In this document: piece by piece, positions 46,970 to 56,821 of the stretch | How positions within the stretch are numbered: the first letter of the stretch is position 1 | How the letters are laid out: each line of letters opens with the position of its first letter | Source of the DNA: Mesorhizobium loti | GTDB taxonomy: Bacteria; Pseudomonadota; Alphaproteobacteria; Rhizobiales; Rhizobiaceae | Reading direction: 5' to 3' | Assembly (NCBI GenBank): GCA_002356515.1 | Contig: AP017605.1 | Span: forward strand, 6,123,020 to 6,187,019 | DNA length: 64,000 bases | Program-made: the position numbers and the translations under genes | The notes under the pieces: generated by a model | Databases searched by the model: none | Told to the model about the DNA's origin: nothing | Seen by the model: the letters and a program-made list of their open reading frames with translations, nothing else

Positions 46970-47866
46970 ATGGATCGCCTTGAAGCTATGTCATTCATTA
47001 TCGCCATAATGGAGTCAGGTAGCCTTTCGGCTGCCTCCCGAAGGCTTGGCAAATCAATCCCTACGGTTAGCCGCCGACTCTCTGAACTCGAGGAGCACCT
47101 AAAAGCTGAGCTATTTCAGAGGTCGTCCCGTCAGTTGAAGCTGACAGATGCGGGGCGAGGTTACATTGAGGCATGCAAGCGCATCATCGAGCAGATTGAC
47201 GACGCGGAGCGGGAAGTTTCGGGGGAATATGTTGCACCTAAGGGAGACCTTACGGCAACCGCACCATGGGGCTTCGGTCATATGCATCTACTGCCGTTGG
47301 CCTGCGAATTCATGCGTGCTTATCCGGACATCAGATTACGCCTTGTACTCAGCGACCGGGTTCTCAATCCAAGAGAGGAGATGATCGACGTGGCAATACG
47401 CATCGGAAACCTTCCGGATAGCAGCATGATTGCAACCCGTATCGGTTCGGTGCGGATCGTAGCGTGCGCAAGCCCGAGCTATATTGCGAAAAACGGTGAA
47501 CCAAAAAGCCCTGCCGATCTGTCTAACCATGACTGCATCACAGTCGATGATCTTGCAGTGCAGCGTACTTGGAAGTTCGAGCATCAGGGCCGTGAGATCG
47601 TGGCGCCGATTAGCTCAAAGCTAACTGTGAATACTTCTGAAGCGGCAATCGCAGCGGCGGTCGCCGGAGCAGGCATTGCGCGAGTCATGGCCTATAAGAT
47701 GGAATCTGCCCGGCAGGAAGGGAAACTTATTGTTTTATTAGATGATTTTGAGCGTCCGCCGCTTCCGGTGCATATCGTTTATCAGGAAAGGAAGCCGCTC
47801 CCACTTAAGCTCCGCGCATTTCTCAATTGGATGGCTCCACGCTTGAGAGAATGTCTGTCACCGTAG
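46970..47866 (+). CDS. LysR-family regulator divergent from the hydrolase run
   Basis: A 298-aa protein of the CrgA/DsdC-like LysR subgroup: HTH at residues 1-60 (SGSLSAASRRLGKSIPTVSRRLSELE), then the substrate-binding co-inducer domain with GDLTATAPWGFGHMHLLP. The domain lengths are normal. ATG 46970 is favoured (GTG 46964 possible). Location facing the hydrolase operon implies control of that operon by an aromatic or related small effector. Its 3' end overlaps a glycosyltransferase remnant on the other strand. Confidence 0.9.
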   Translation: MDRLEAMSFIIAIMESGSLSAASRRLGKSIPTVSRRLSELEEHLKAELFQRSSRQLKLTDAGRGYIEACKRIIEQIDDAEREVSGEYVAPKGDLTATAPWGFGHMHLLPLACEFMRAYPDIRLRLVLSDRVLNPREEMIDVAIRIGNLPDSSMIATRIGSVRIVACASPSYIAKNGEPKSPADLSNHDCITVDDLAVQRTWKFEHQGREIVAPISSKLTVNTSEAAIAAAVAGAGIARVMAYKMESARQEGKLIVLLDDFERPPLPVHIVYQERKPLPLKLRAFLNWMAPRLRECLSP

Positions 47867-48041
47867 TCCGCGAAATGGCGTGCAACAGGTTTGAGTACAA
47901 CGTATCGGTGTTGCCGTCGTCGACCACCACCGTTTGCAGGTCGGGCACGACTGAAGCGACGTGCTTCAGAACGGCGGTGGCGGCATAGTCGAGGTTAATT
48001 TGCTCGTTGTAGGCGGGAAGAACAATCGACAGCGCGGGCAT
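47823..48041 (-). pseudogene. N-terminal stump of a family 2 glycosyltransferase
   Basis: MPALSIVLPAYNEQINLDYAATAVLKHV then TVVVDDGNTDTL is the beginning of a GT2 (DPMS-like) enzyme: the SIVLPAYNE strand and a DDG motif that holds the sugar nucleotide. After about 52 residues homology ends and the frame stops inside the LysR gene end. The rest of the enzyme is missing, so this is a truncated remnant left by a rearrangement whose breakpoint is near 47.88 kb. Confidence 0.65.
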
Positions 48042-48362
48042 TTTAGTCACAAACGTTGGAGCGCGTTAAAACTACCGCGTCAGACGGGGGCTCTGGTTAG
48101 GCGTTGCGACGCCGCAGACAAACTCAGATTCGTGCCTCAGCCCGCAGGCCTCCGCCATTCTGTCAATGACAGTGGAATCGGTTTGGACGAAAATCACCCC
48201 TCAAACAGGGTCATCGTGTCGGCGGGTGTTTTAGGCCTAGTCACACGATCCAGTGCTTAGCCTACATGCTGACCCAGCATGCCAGATTTTATCTGACGCA
48301 TGGTGCATGACCTGGACGAAGGCCGCCGTCGACAATCTACGGCCCGGCCGGCCGCGAACCGG
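48042..48362. other. gap of about 320 bp
   Basis: No supported gene and no clear signals; it separates the truncated glycosyltransferase from the small gene at 48363. Confidence 0.45.
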
Positions 48363-48587
48363 CTAGCCAGCCTGTCGAAACTGCATTCGGGGACGCGCAC
48401 CTTCAAGCAATTCGTCTTCGCTGGTCTCTCCGGACTCGAAAAGATTGATGAGCCGGATAGCGATCGCCTCAGCCTCGGGAGAACCGGGCTGGCAGCGGCT
48501 TTCCGCACAAAGCACGTCGAAAACCCGCTTCAACAAGTCAAGGTCTGTCGGATAGAATCCGGGTTCACGCATTCGGCGATTGAGCAT
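48363..48587 (-). CDS. 74-aa hypothetical protein
   Basis: A small acidic helical protein, MLNRRMREPGFYPTDLDLLKR onward, ending in ARPRMQFRQAG. GGAGG stands eight bases before the ATG at 48587, which is good evidence for translation. Similar short proteins occur in rhizobia, but I know no function. The longer frame to 48743 is not supported. It is 234 bases downstream of the STAND gene stop on the same strand, so might be transcribed with it. Confidence 0.6.
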   Translation of the reverse strand: MLNRRMREPGFYPTDLDLLKRVFDVLCAESRCQPGSPEAEAIAIRLINLFESGETSEDELLEGARPRMQFRQAG

Positions 48588-48821
48588 CTCTGCGCCTCCA
48601 TACAAGGGCGAGAGTGCGATGCTCGCTCCCAAGCAGCGTTGCCCATGACATGGCCGCTGACTTCCCCATCGTGCGCCCTTTCTATGACCGAGTCTGTGCA
48701 CTTTGACATAGAAGCTAAAATATACTCGCAAGGCTAGGAACATTGGAATGGAGAAAAGCTTCGGCTATCGCACCGTCCCGCCCGTCCCGGTGCATTCCCC
48801 GGGCACTGGCCGCTCCCGACT

Positions 48822-51800
48822 TCAGCCCGGACAAGTGCCGCTTGCAGGGTCTTCAGGCAGGAAGAAGCTTCGCCGCTCGCAAGGGGTGAGTTCGCGAGGG
48901 ACGGTCCGCCGTGCAAAGTCAATGAGGTCCTTGGGTGTATGGAAGACGCGAACGATGCGAATCGTCTTATCGCCGGAAACAATTGCGACGTGGGTGCCGT
49001 CGGAACTGAAAGCTGCGCGAGTAAAGCCCCGTAGAACGGTTGCTTCGTCGTGGCTGCCAAGGACGGCAATCTGGCGCCCCGATTGCGTCGCCCATAGCCG
49101 GACCGTGCGATCTTTCGAGGACGCGGTCACGACATACAAACCGCTGGGACTGAACTGGGCGCTATCCACCGCGCCGCTGTGGCCCCTTAGAACGGCCCTT
49201 TCCAGCCCGCCAGCGACGCTCCAGATTCGGACGGTTCCATCGCGCGAGCCGGTCAGCAGCGACTGACCGTCGGGGCTGAAGGCGACCACCGTTACCGCGC
49301 CGGTATGTCCCACTAGCGTTCTGACGTTTGCTCCGTCCGAGGTCGACCAAATGCGAGCCGTGTGGTCGAGAGAGCCTGTGGCGACCAGTTGACCGTCCGG
49401 GCTGAAGACCGCTGATGTGATGCGATCCTGATGCCCCACAAGGGCCCTGAGCTCGGCCCCACTAGTCGTCAGAAGGTGGCCCGCATTGTCTTCCCTGGCC
49501 GAGAGGATCAGACGTCCGTCGGGGCTAAGAATGGCCCGCGGCAGATTACTGCTTGTATTGATGACGGCCTGCTCGGTGCCGGTCGTCGCGTCCCAGAGTT
49601 GCGCGGTGGCGTTGATCGACGTGGAAACAAGCGATTTACCATCGCGACCAAACTGGATTTCGATCAGTCCGCCATGTGACCGGAACTGAGCGGCCTCGTA
49701 TCCCGTGGCCACATCCCAAATTCGGACCTGGCCCTCAAGAGATGCCGTCGTGACGCGCTTCCCATCGGGGCTGAACGTCGCGTTTTGAACGATCTCATGT
49801 GTATCGAGCCGCATTATTTCGCGTCCGCTGACAAAATCCCACAGATGCGCCGCGCTGTCGCCGCCACCGGTCAGCAGATGGACATTGTCGGGACTGAAGA
49901 CCGCAAAAGTCGGCCGGTATTCATGCGAGAGCGCGGTCGTCAGGGCGCCGTCGACATCCCACAGCCGAGCGGTGCCATCGTGGGAAGCAGTGAGAAGAAT
50001 GTTGCTGTCAACCGGGCTGAATTCCAGATGCTCGACCAAAGATTCATGACCGGCGATCGTCGTCACCAACGAGGCGCGTTCAGCGTCCCAGATGCGGATC
50101 GGCCCATTGATCGAGGCGGTCGCCAGGAAGCGGTCGTCCGGCGTGAAAGCACCGTTTATCTCCACATCGCGTTCATCTGTGTCGATGTCTGGCTTCAACC
50201 CCGCAACCTCCTGGCCGAGCACATCATCCAGCGTTCCCAACGCTCCATCCCAAATCCGGGCAGTGCCATCGAGGGATACCGTGGCGATTCGCTGACCCCC
50301 GTGACTGAAAATCACGCCGTTCAATTGCGTGTCGCTCTTGCTGCCGGCCAACTTTGCGATCTCCGTTCCTTTCGACAAATCGAAAAGGCTTGACGTGTCG
50401 CGGTGTGAATGCCAACCCCACGGGCCGGCCAGCATCCGGCTTCCGTCCGGGCTGAACGCCAGGCTGTAGGGCCAGGAGGTCACTCGGATTGACCGCGTCA
50501 GCGCGCCGTCTGCGGTATTCCAGATCGAAACAAAATGCTTGCCTGCCGTCGCGAAGCTGCGGCCGTCCGAATTGAAAGCAGCACGCGTATATGCGTCGCT
50601 GCTTACACCTAGCACTTTCTTTCCGGTCCGAGCATCCCAGAGCGTTGCATCGCTGTTCTCCCCCGCTGTCAGCACCCGGGTGCCATCCGGGCTGAAGATT
50701 GCCGTCGGATAATTGCCTACCGGCCGCAGGATGAAGAGCTGTTCTCCCGAGACGGCGTCCCAGATCCGTGCAGTGCCGTCCCTCGCGGCCGTCAGAATAC
50801 GGCTCCCGTCAGGGCTGAATTCAGCCCTCTCCAAGGCCTCTTCATGACCTTTTAGAACTTCAGTTTCGGCACCGCTGGAGATGTCCCAGACGCCTCCGGT
50901 TTTGTCGTAGGATGCGGTGACGATGCGATCGCCGGTTGGATTGAATGCCGCATACGTCACCCCGGCGCCATGCCGGAAGATCTTGATCTGTTGGTGCGCC
51001 AGCAGAGCCTTGTAGAGGGCTGCCTCCGCCTCGAAGAGATATGGCCGGTCGGATTGGTCTTTCGAGGGCAGTGCTTCAAGCGCCAACAGGATCGCAGCCT
51101 CGGTGTTACCTCTCGCCGTGGACTGCTCCGAAAGGAACGAGAGCGAAAGAGACTGATTGCGCAGCGCCTGGTCTCGTTGCCACCTTGCCTCCTCCTGCGC
51201 CCTAAAGGCGACCAGTGCACCTGCGCCCGCCATGAGAGCGAGCATTATCGCCACGATCGCAGCGTTGCGTGTACTTCGGGCAAGCCGGGTTGCCGCGGCA
51301 GCCGCGAGGTTCCGGCGCTCGGCTTCGCGCTCCAGGCGCTCGCGTTTTGCCTCTTCGGCGGCCGCGATCAGCGCCAGCTCTGCGTGCCGGTCCTTCTCCT
51401 CTTTCTGCCGATAGGCACGCAAAGACTCCTCGATGTATTCCAGGACGTAATCGTCGACCTCCTCCCGTCTTGAGAGCATCAGCTCTTCGCCCTCCGCCAG
51501 ACGTTTGCCGGACGGAAGCAGAAGCTCTCTATTCCGGTTCTCCAGGCGCCATCGGTGGGCGTCAGACCTGAGGCGTTCACGCGTCTCGAGGAAATTCCGG
51601 TTTGCATTCACAATGTCACCGGCGCGCGGCCAGCGCCTCAACAGTGCTTCATGTGCAAGGCGAACGAAGACATGCCCTTCGGCGTCCTCGCCGCTGACGA
51701 GGAGCCGTGCGTCGATCAGGGCCCTGACGAGGGACGATCGCGCGGGCGTGCCCGCAACTTCAGTGAACAGGGCCGGACGCGCCGTGACCGTTTCATCACC

Positions 51801-53702
51801 CAGAGTTGCCGTGATGAGGGCGCGCAGCACCGCGGGCAAGGCCTCCTGGATCTCCGGCGCGAGCAAGTCCACGACTTCATCGGCGCGGCGCGCGATTGCG
51901 CCTTCGAGCCCGCCGAGCGCGCGATAATGCGCAAAGGTGAGAACTCGGCGCTCGCGGCCGGCCTGGTACAAAACGTCGAGCACAAACTCGAGAAGCGGCA
52001 ATGATCCGGGATCGGCGGATGCTGCCTCCTGCAGCACATCATCGAGCCGCCCCAACTCGGCACTCTCCTCAAAGCGGAGCCCGGCAACGCCGGCCGGTTC
52101 GCGGATGATCTGCGCGATCTCCGGGCCGGTCGGCGGCAGGAGTTCGTAGCTGGAGAGGCCGTCCTTGAGCGCCGAGAAACCGGGGATCTCACCACAGCGG
52201 TGAAAAAAGTCCGAACGGATCGCTCCGACCACCCAGACCAGCCCGCTCGCGGCTAGCGCCGCCATGAGCCGCACAAGGGCCGCGCGCGTTGCCGGCTGCT
52301 TCTCCGTGGTGAATAGCTCCTCCAGCTGATCGATTGCGACAAGCAATCTGATCTGCGAGCGGGACGACCCGGCGGCCTTCCCAAGTGCCAATCTAACCAT
52401 CGCCAGCGCCCGATCCGGCGCACTCCTGCAGAGCAGAGCAAACTCCGCGACTGTTACTTCACAGGACAGCTCCGGCAAAGCAGTTTCGCTAAGCAGTGCC
52501 GCAGCCAGCACAGCGAATGCATCCGGCCCTTCGGAGAGGCGGATCAGGCAGCGGCGCCACAAGGATATGCCCGCCACGGCTCCAGGCCTGGTCAATGACG
52601 GCAGCAGGCCAGCGCGCAGGAGGGAAGACTTGCCGCAACCGCTCATCCCGTAGATGAGCAGAAATGCCATTCCACCGGCTGCCTGCTGCTCCAGTCGTGC
52701 AGTGCAGGCAGCAATCGCCCGCGCTCGGCCGAAGAAGAGGTCGGCATCTTCGAATTCGAAGGCATCGAGACCGCGGAATGGCGACCTGACCGTTTCCTCC
52801 GAAGCAAGGGGTACGCGGTAGATGCGCAGAGCGCGTGCGACGTTCTTCAGCTTATGCTCGCCGAGGTCGAGGAATTCCAGCGAGAGCCGGTCTTGGGCCG
52901 AGGCATGAACCGCTTCCGTGACGCAAATCCCGCCCGGCCGTGACAACGTTCGCAGATAAGCGGCGACATCGACGGCCTCGCCGACGAGTTGGTCGCCCTC
53001 GGCGATGGCATAACCCAGGTGAACGCCGATGCGGATGCGCAGGCGCTTTGTCTCGGGAGCGTCGCAGTTCCGCCGATCGACCTTATGCTGGATCTCGCTC
53101 GCACACCGTATCGCCTCGACAGGGCCGGTGAACTCGGCGACCACGCTCTCTTCGGCGCTCCAGGACACGCGACCCGCATGTTGAACGAGCAGCCGATCGA
53201 CGATCTCCCTGTACGCCCGGAAGTTTGCAGGAGAGATCCGCTCATCCTTGCCTGCCGGCCGGGCCTCTGGGGCCAATTCGGCTGCCAGGATGGTGGCCAT
53301 TTTCGGTCCGGCATTTGAGGGAAGGACCAGCCTGTAACCGCGCCTAGGCACTGTCTGCACGACAACCTGCCGACGGTCATTGAGCGCCGCACGTATCTCG
53401 TGAATGCATTGCACCAGGCTGTCATCGGTCACGGCTAGCCCATTCCAGACTGCCTTCATCAGGTCGTCCTTGGTGATGACGCGATCAGCGTTCTCCAGAA
53501 GGTGACGAAGCACCGCGAAGGTTTGGTGGCGAAGTGCGATTGTCCTGTTGGACTTGTCGCGCAACGTCTCGCTGCTCAGATCGGCGGTAACGCCGTTGAG
53601 TACGAACGTCGTGGGGCGCGAGCTATTCAAGCTGGTTCCCTCAAGCACAGCCGCAGTCCAATGCTTCGATCTTAGCACGGTTTTCGCGCCGCGAAGGGTC
53701 AT
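48822..53702 (-). CDS. giant wHTH / degenerate cyclase / STAND-NTPase / WD40 signalling protein
   Basis: A 1626-aa protein. In order (numbered from ATG 53702): OmpR/CadC-type winged HTH (about 40-125, with QTFAVLRHLLENADRVITKDDL and RRGYRLV); a class III cyclase-like domain (about 130-300) in which both metal Asp positions are lost (LAAELAPEA instead of LAADVVGYS, and SWSAEESVVAEF instead of GDGxxxxF), so it is catalytically dead; a STAND NTPase (nSTAND1) with P-loop YGMSGCGKSS near 352-361 and Walker B-like LLVAIDQLEELF; a possible TM helix near 820-840 (AAIVAIMLALMAGAGALVAF) within a coiled-coil; and about 14 WD40 repeats to the end (repeated FSPDGxxxxTxSxDxTxxxWD). It may be a ligand-gated signalling hub or defence sensor. 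ATG 53702 lacks a good ribosome binding site; a TTG at 53825 would overlap the divergent gene. Confidence 0.88.
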   Translation of the reverse strand: MTLRGAKTVLRSKHWTAAVLEGTSLNSSRPTTFVLNGVTADLSSETLRDKSNRTIALRHQTFAVLRHLLENADRVITKDDLMKAVWNGLAVTDDSLVQCIHEIRAALNDRRQVVVQTVPRRGYRLVLPSNAGPKMATILAAELAPEARPAGKDERISPANFRAYREIVDRLLVQHAGRVSWSAEESVVAEFTGPVEAIRCASEIQHKVDRRNCDAPETKRLRIRIGVHLGYAIAEGDQLVGEAVDVAAYLRTLSRPGGICVTEAVHASAQDRLSLEFLDLGEHKLKNVARALRIYRVPLASEETVRSPFRGLDAFEFEDADLFFGRARAIAACTARLEQQAAGGMAFLLIYGMSGCGKSSLLRAGLLPSLTRPGAVAGISLWRRCLIRLSEGPDAFAVLAAALLSETALPELSCEVTVAEFALLCRSAPDRALAMVRLALGKAAGSSRSQIRLLVAIDQLEELFTTEKQPATRAALVRLMAALAASGLVWVVGAIRSDFFHRCGEIPGFSALKDGLSSYELLPPTGPEIAQIIREPAGVAGLRFEESAELGRLDDVLQEAASADPGSLPLLEFVLDVLYQAGRERRVLTFAHYRALGGLEGAIARRADEVVDLLAPEIQEALPAVLRALITATLGDETVTARPALFTEVAGTPARSSLVRALIDARLLVSGEDAEGHVFVRLAHEALLRRWPRAGDIVNANRNFLETRERLRSDAHRWRLENRNRELLLPSGKRLAEGEELMLSRREEVDDYVLEYIEESLRAYRQKEEKDRHAELALIAAAEEAKRERLEREAERRNLAAAAATRLARSTRNAAIVAIMLALMAGAGALVAFRAQEEARWQRDQALRNQSLSLSFLSEQSTARGNTEAAILLALEALPSKDQSDRPYLFEAEAALYKALLAHQQIKIFRHGAGVTYAAFNPTGDRIVTASYDKTGGVWDISSGAETEVLKGHEEALERAEFSPDGSRILTAARDGTARIWDAVSGEQLFILRPVGNYPTAIFSPDGTRVLTAGENSDATLWDARTGKKVLGVSSDAYTRAAFNSDGRSFATAGKHFVSIWNTADGALTRSIRVTSWPYSLAFSPDGSRMLAGPWGWHSHRDTSSLFDLSKGTEIAKLAGSKSDTQLNGVIFSHGGQRIATVSLDGTARIWDGALGTLDDVLGQEVAGLKPDIDTDERDVEINGAFTPDDRFLATASINGPIRIWDAERASLVTTIAGHESLVEHLEFSPVDSNILLTASHDGTARLWDVDGALTTALSHEYRPTFAVFSPDNVHLLTGGGDSAAHLWDFVSGREIMRLDTHEIVQNATFSPDGKRVTTASLEGQVRIWDVATGYEAAQFRSHGGLIEIQFGRDGKSLVSTSINATAQLWDATTGTEQAVINTSSNLPRAILSPDGRLILSAREDNAGHLLTTSGAELRALVGHQDRITSAVFSPDGQLVATGSLDHTARIWSTSDGANVRTLVGHTGAVTVVAFSPDGQSLLTGSRDGTVRIWSVAGGLERAVLRGHSGAVDSAQFSPSGLYVVTASSKDRTVRLWATQSGRQIAVLGSHDEATVLRGFTRAAFSSDGTHVAIVSGDKTIRIVRVFHTPKDLIDFARRTVPRELTPCERRSFFLPEDPASGTCPG

Positions 53703-53807
53703 CACCAACCAGACCGGCGGGAGCGCAGATTTCGGCGAATGATCGGAAGTCGTTCGTGACCCGGAGACGCCTCGGGCCGACAGTTGCTTGTCAGCGAGAG
53801 GCTCGTC

Positions 53808-54659
53808 ATGGACGACATAGTACAAATTGCTCGATATGCGGGTGGAAAATGGGTGCTGCGGCTCACGGGCGCCTGCCTGCTGACGCTGTTCTTCGCGATC
53901 GCGTCACCGGCTCACTCGACCCACCGTCCCACGGCCGATCTGGCCGCAGTCGATCTGCAGTTGATCCTTGCCGTGGACGTCTCGCCATCGATGAGCAAAG
54001 TTGAACAAAAAGTGCAACGCGACGGCTACGTCGGTGCCTTCCGCCACGCAGACATCGCAAGGGCACTCAAGTCAGGAGAGCGGGGCAGAATCGCAGTGCT
54101 CTATCTCGAGTGGGCAGGGCCAAATCAGCAAACAGTTGTTATGCCGTGGACAATTGTCGAAAGCCTCGACGACGCTCTGATTTTGGCAGACAGGCTCGCG
54201 GCACTGCCGTTGACTGAAGGCCGTGGAACGTCGATTTCCGGCGCATTGTCGGCCGCGAATGCTTTGTTCGCGAAGAGTGGCTTGCGCAGCCCGCGCAGGG
54301 TTATCGACCTATCCGGCGACGGACCCAACAATGCCGGTCTACCGCTTCAACTCGTGCACGACGCACTCATAACCGGCGGCGTGACCGTCAACGGACTGGC
54401 GATCTCACTGCGCGCTGCCGACACGCTCGACAGCTTTGGGCCGCACTTTATCGAGCTGTATTACGAAAGTTGCGTCATTGGCGGTTCTGACGCCTTCGTT
54501 GTCACCGTCGAGAACACAGCGGGCTTTGCGAACGCCATTCGCAAGAAGCTCGTGAATGAAATTGCCGGTTTGCCCGCTTTCGTGCAGCCCGCGACTTATC
54601 GGAGCCGCTCACGACCGGTCGTCGATTGCGACACGATCGGAGAGACGCCTGGACGATAG
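53808..54659 (+). CDS. exported vWA-domain protein (DUF1194)
   Basis: A 283-aa protein. The N-terminus has a signal/TM segment (LRLTGACLLTLFFAIASPAHS), then a von Willebrand factor A domain of the DUF1194 type with MIDAS motif DVSPSMS, the Thr in GRGTSISGAL and the Asp in SGDGPNN. So it binds a divalent metal and another protein in the periplasm. Ribosome binding site GAGAGG lies before ATG 53808; an ATG at 53784 is possible. It faces the giant STAND gene with a 105-bp spacer, so the pair may share control. Confidence 0.85.
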   Translation: MDDIVQIARYAGGKWVLRLTGACLLTLFFAIASPAHSTHRPTADLAAVDLQLILAVDVSPSMSKVEQKVQRDGYVGAFRHADIARALKSGERGRIAVLYLEWAGPNQQTVVMPWTIVESLDDALILADRLAALPLTEGRGTSISGALSAANALFAKSGLRSPRRVIDLSGDGPNNAGLPLQLVHDALITGGVTVNGLAISLRAADTLDSFGPHFIELYYESCVIGGSDAFVVTVENTAGFANAIRKKLVNEIAGLPAFVQPATYRSRSRPVVDCDTIGETPGR

Positions 54660-55200
54660 AGGGTCACCAAAAGGATTGGAGTGATTTCACGGCCGCCGGT
54701 TCGTCATGACAACCGCGCGGGCACGACGCCAAGGACCTGCGGGACATCTGACAGCCTATGCTTACCGTAAGCGGGCCATGGACGCGTTATGACGGCAAGA
54801 CGCTCAGTCAGTTGTCCTTCAGGAGGCTTGGCTACTGGATTGGCTGTTAACTTCGTTTTGGCGGAATTTTCAGATCGATCCCGCAATGGTCTCAGGCAAA
54901 TTGCTTTCAGAGATCGGCGCGGGCGAATGGGACGTGCCTACTCGACCAGCGCGACGGACTGCGTCGCCGGAATGTCGCGCATTCCCAGACTCTCGTCGCG
55001 GACGCCATCATGCTGGGACTTTTGGTGGGTTCTTGGGGTGACGACGGAGGCGGGCTGAGAGTGATACGCAGTTCGCTTGATGCCATGATCAGGGGACACG
55101 CTGAATAAGCTATTAAGAGAGCTTCCGCCGCGCAGCCAACGGGGCTCTTGTCCCTACCCATGTGGCCGCGCGCATTCTGCCGCGGCTACCGCCTCGATTA
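54660..55200. other. 541-bp gap
   Basis: No supported gene; several short frames lack ribosome binding sites and domain features. I see no strong repeat. The right part may be decayed coding sequence. Confidence 0.45.
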
Positions 55201-55749
55201 TCATGCCGAGTGTTTCACGCTGGCTTGGAACGGATCGATGCGGAAGACAGGGTAGTCAGGAGAAATCGTCTCGAAGACCGCCACAGGAGCGTCATACGGT
55301 ACAGGTAGGTGACGACGTCCGCTCGTGGCAACTTGGCACCAGGCTCTCAGTATAGGCGCTCGATCGTCACTAGAGATCTCAGTTAGCCTCACCTCCATGG
55401 CTGACCCACGTCTGATGAACGCCTTTCCCGCTGCAGCACGGATGTTCTTGACCCACTCCGACGTGTCGCCCAGCATCGACACCAGATAGCGGTTCCCTTC
55501 GTGCTCGACGACCGCGAGGACCGTTGATCGCATCCGCCCGTTTCTCCGGTCCGCGACCTGCAGCGTCAGCAAAGTCGGCGACAGCACCCCAAGCGAGGCA
55601 AGCCATGTCCATACTTTGTTCGAAATGCGCCCCCAGAGAGTCGGTCGCCAATCGTGATAGTACCAGCGCAGCCAGCCCTGTTCGGCGGGGTCCCGGGACC
55701 GACGCGCGGACTTCTCAGGTCCGGTGGTCATATTTGATGGGACTTTCAT
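55201..55749 (-). CDS. nitroreductase / deazaflavin-dependent (DDN-like) family protein
   Basis: A 182-aa split-barrel protein of the F420H2-dependent quinone reductase/DDN family. Recognisable parts are NKVWTWLASLGVLSPTLLTLQVADRRNGRMRSTVL (PNR-fold strands), GNRYLVSMLGDTSEWVKNIRAA with the signature GxxSxWVxNxxA, and a C-terminal Pro-rich strand YPVFRID. Such proteins in proteobacteria may use flavins or haem instead of F420. Start ATG 55749 is a best guess; ATG 55731 also possible. It stands alone. Confidence 0.78.
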   Translation of the reverse strand: MKVPSNMTTGPEKSARRSRDPAEQGWLRWYYHDWRPTLWGRISNKVWTWLASLGVLSPTLLTLQVADRRNGRMRSTVLAVVEHEGNRYLVSMLGDTSEWVKNIRAAAGKAFIRRGSAMEVRLTEISSDDRAPILRAWCQVATSGRRHLPVPYDAPVAVFETISPDYPVFRIDPFQASVKHSA

Positions 55750-56035
55750 TCTGGATTGCCTGCAGTTCAAATCCTGCCTTGAGCCTACCGCTGAATGGAA
55801 TGGAGATTCGGATCGAACCCCTAACATGGCAAATATGAATATTACTGCGAAATGGGTCGTCGGCTTTGCGCTAGATCAAATTGGATGCCAGCGCTGCCTC
55901 TCTCCCATCTCAGATGGCGAGGCGAAGTTAGTAGGTCGAATACTTTGTACGACGTCGCAGGCCAGTTTCGAGTAGTGCGACACCGGCCGCATATGTCGAG
56001 GCAGCGAGGCGCTTAATCGGGTCGGATCCACTCAG

Positions 56036-56170
56036 GGAAAACATTCACCGAGGCCTCATGCAAACCTATGGCCGCCAAGGCCGACCTGAACATGGCACTG
56101 AAGCAGTATGCCCAATGCCGCGAGGTCCTTCGCAATCACCTCCAGGCGGAGAAGGAGTATTATCGTGGCC
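56036..56170 (+). pseudogene. remnant of a BTAD/SARP-type regulator
   Basis: The frame at 56036-56066 reads ENIHRGLMQTYGR and, after a +/-1 shift, continues LNMALKQYAQCREVLRNHLQAE. Together this is one repeat of the bacterial transcriptional activator domain found in SARP-like and cyclase-fused regulators. Nothing of the rest remains. Confidence 0.45.
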
Positions 56171-56355
56171 TAATATGGTCAACAAACCATGAAGGACCAC
56201 AACCGATGACCGACGGTGCGATCCGCTTAGGCTTCGGCGCAAGACTTTAGTCCTGTCGTCTCAATTGTCCCGATGGGAATGTTAGGACGTTCCGGTTGCG
56301 CCTTGACCGGCGTTCCATCTCCCGGTGGACCAGTAGGAGCATGAGCATCTAAGCT

Positions 56356-56799
56356 GTGCCGGCAGGCGCTTTTGACGGCAGGTTTGCTTCAAGAGCCCTA
56401 AGCGTTAAGTCGTCCATTCTGAAAATGTGGGATTTGATCGCTTCGATGTGGTCGCCAAGCACATACCCCTGCATGATCGTGTCGGACAACGGCACCGAGC
56501 TGACCTCGAATGCCATGCTGGCATGGCAGGAAGACCGGCATGTCGAATGGCACTACATCGCGCCGGGCAAGCCGATGCAGAGCGGCTTGGTGGAAAGCTT
56601 TAACGGCCGGGTGCGCGATGAGTGCCTCAACGAGCGGCTCTTCACCAGCTATCGGCATGCTCGCGAGATCATCGAAAAATGGAGGATCGACTACAATGTA
56701 AACTGCCCACATACGAGCCTCGATGGGCTCACCCCGAACGAATTTGCAAACCGGTCCAGATCGGACCACAACGTGAACAGGGCTATCCATTGGCTCTGA
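56356..56799 (+). mobile_element. 3' fragment of an IS3-family (IS407-like) transposase gene
   Basis: From about 56465 the frame encodes the C-terminal part of an OrfB DDE integrase: [17 protein letters not shown] with the second catalytic Asp, [25 protein letters not shown] with the catalytic Glu, and [14 protein letters not shown]. The first catalytic Asp, OrfA and the left terminal repeat are missing, so it is a dead, 5'-truncated copy. The reading before 56465 is not homologous. A hairpin follows the stop. Confidence 0.8.
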
Positions 56800-56821
56800 A
56801 AAGACGCCGTCTGGCGTCTTT
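56800..56821. terminator. hairpin behind the IS3 fragment
   Basis: AAAGACGCC (56800-56808), loop GTCT, GGCGTCTTT (56813-56821): a perfect 9-bp stem with A/T ends that can terminate in either direction. Confidence 0.6.
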
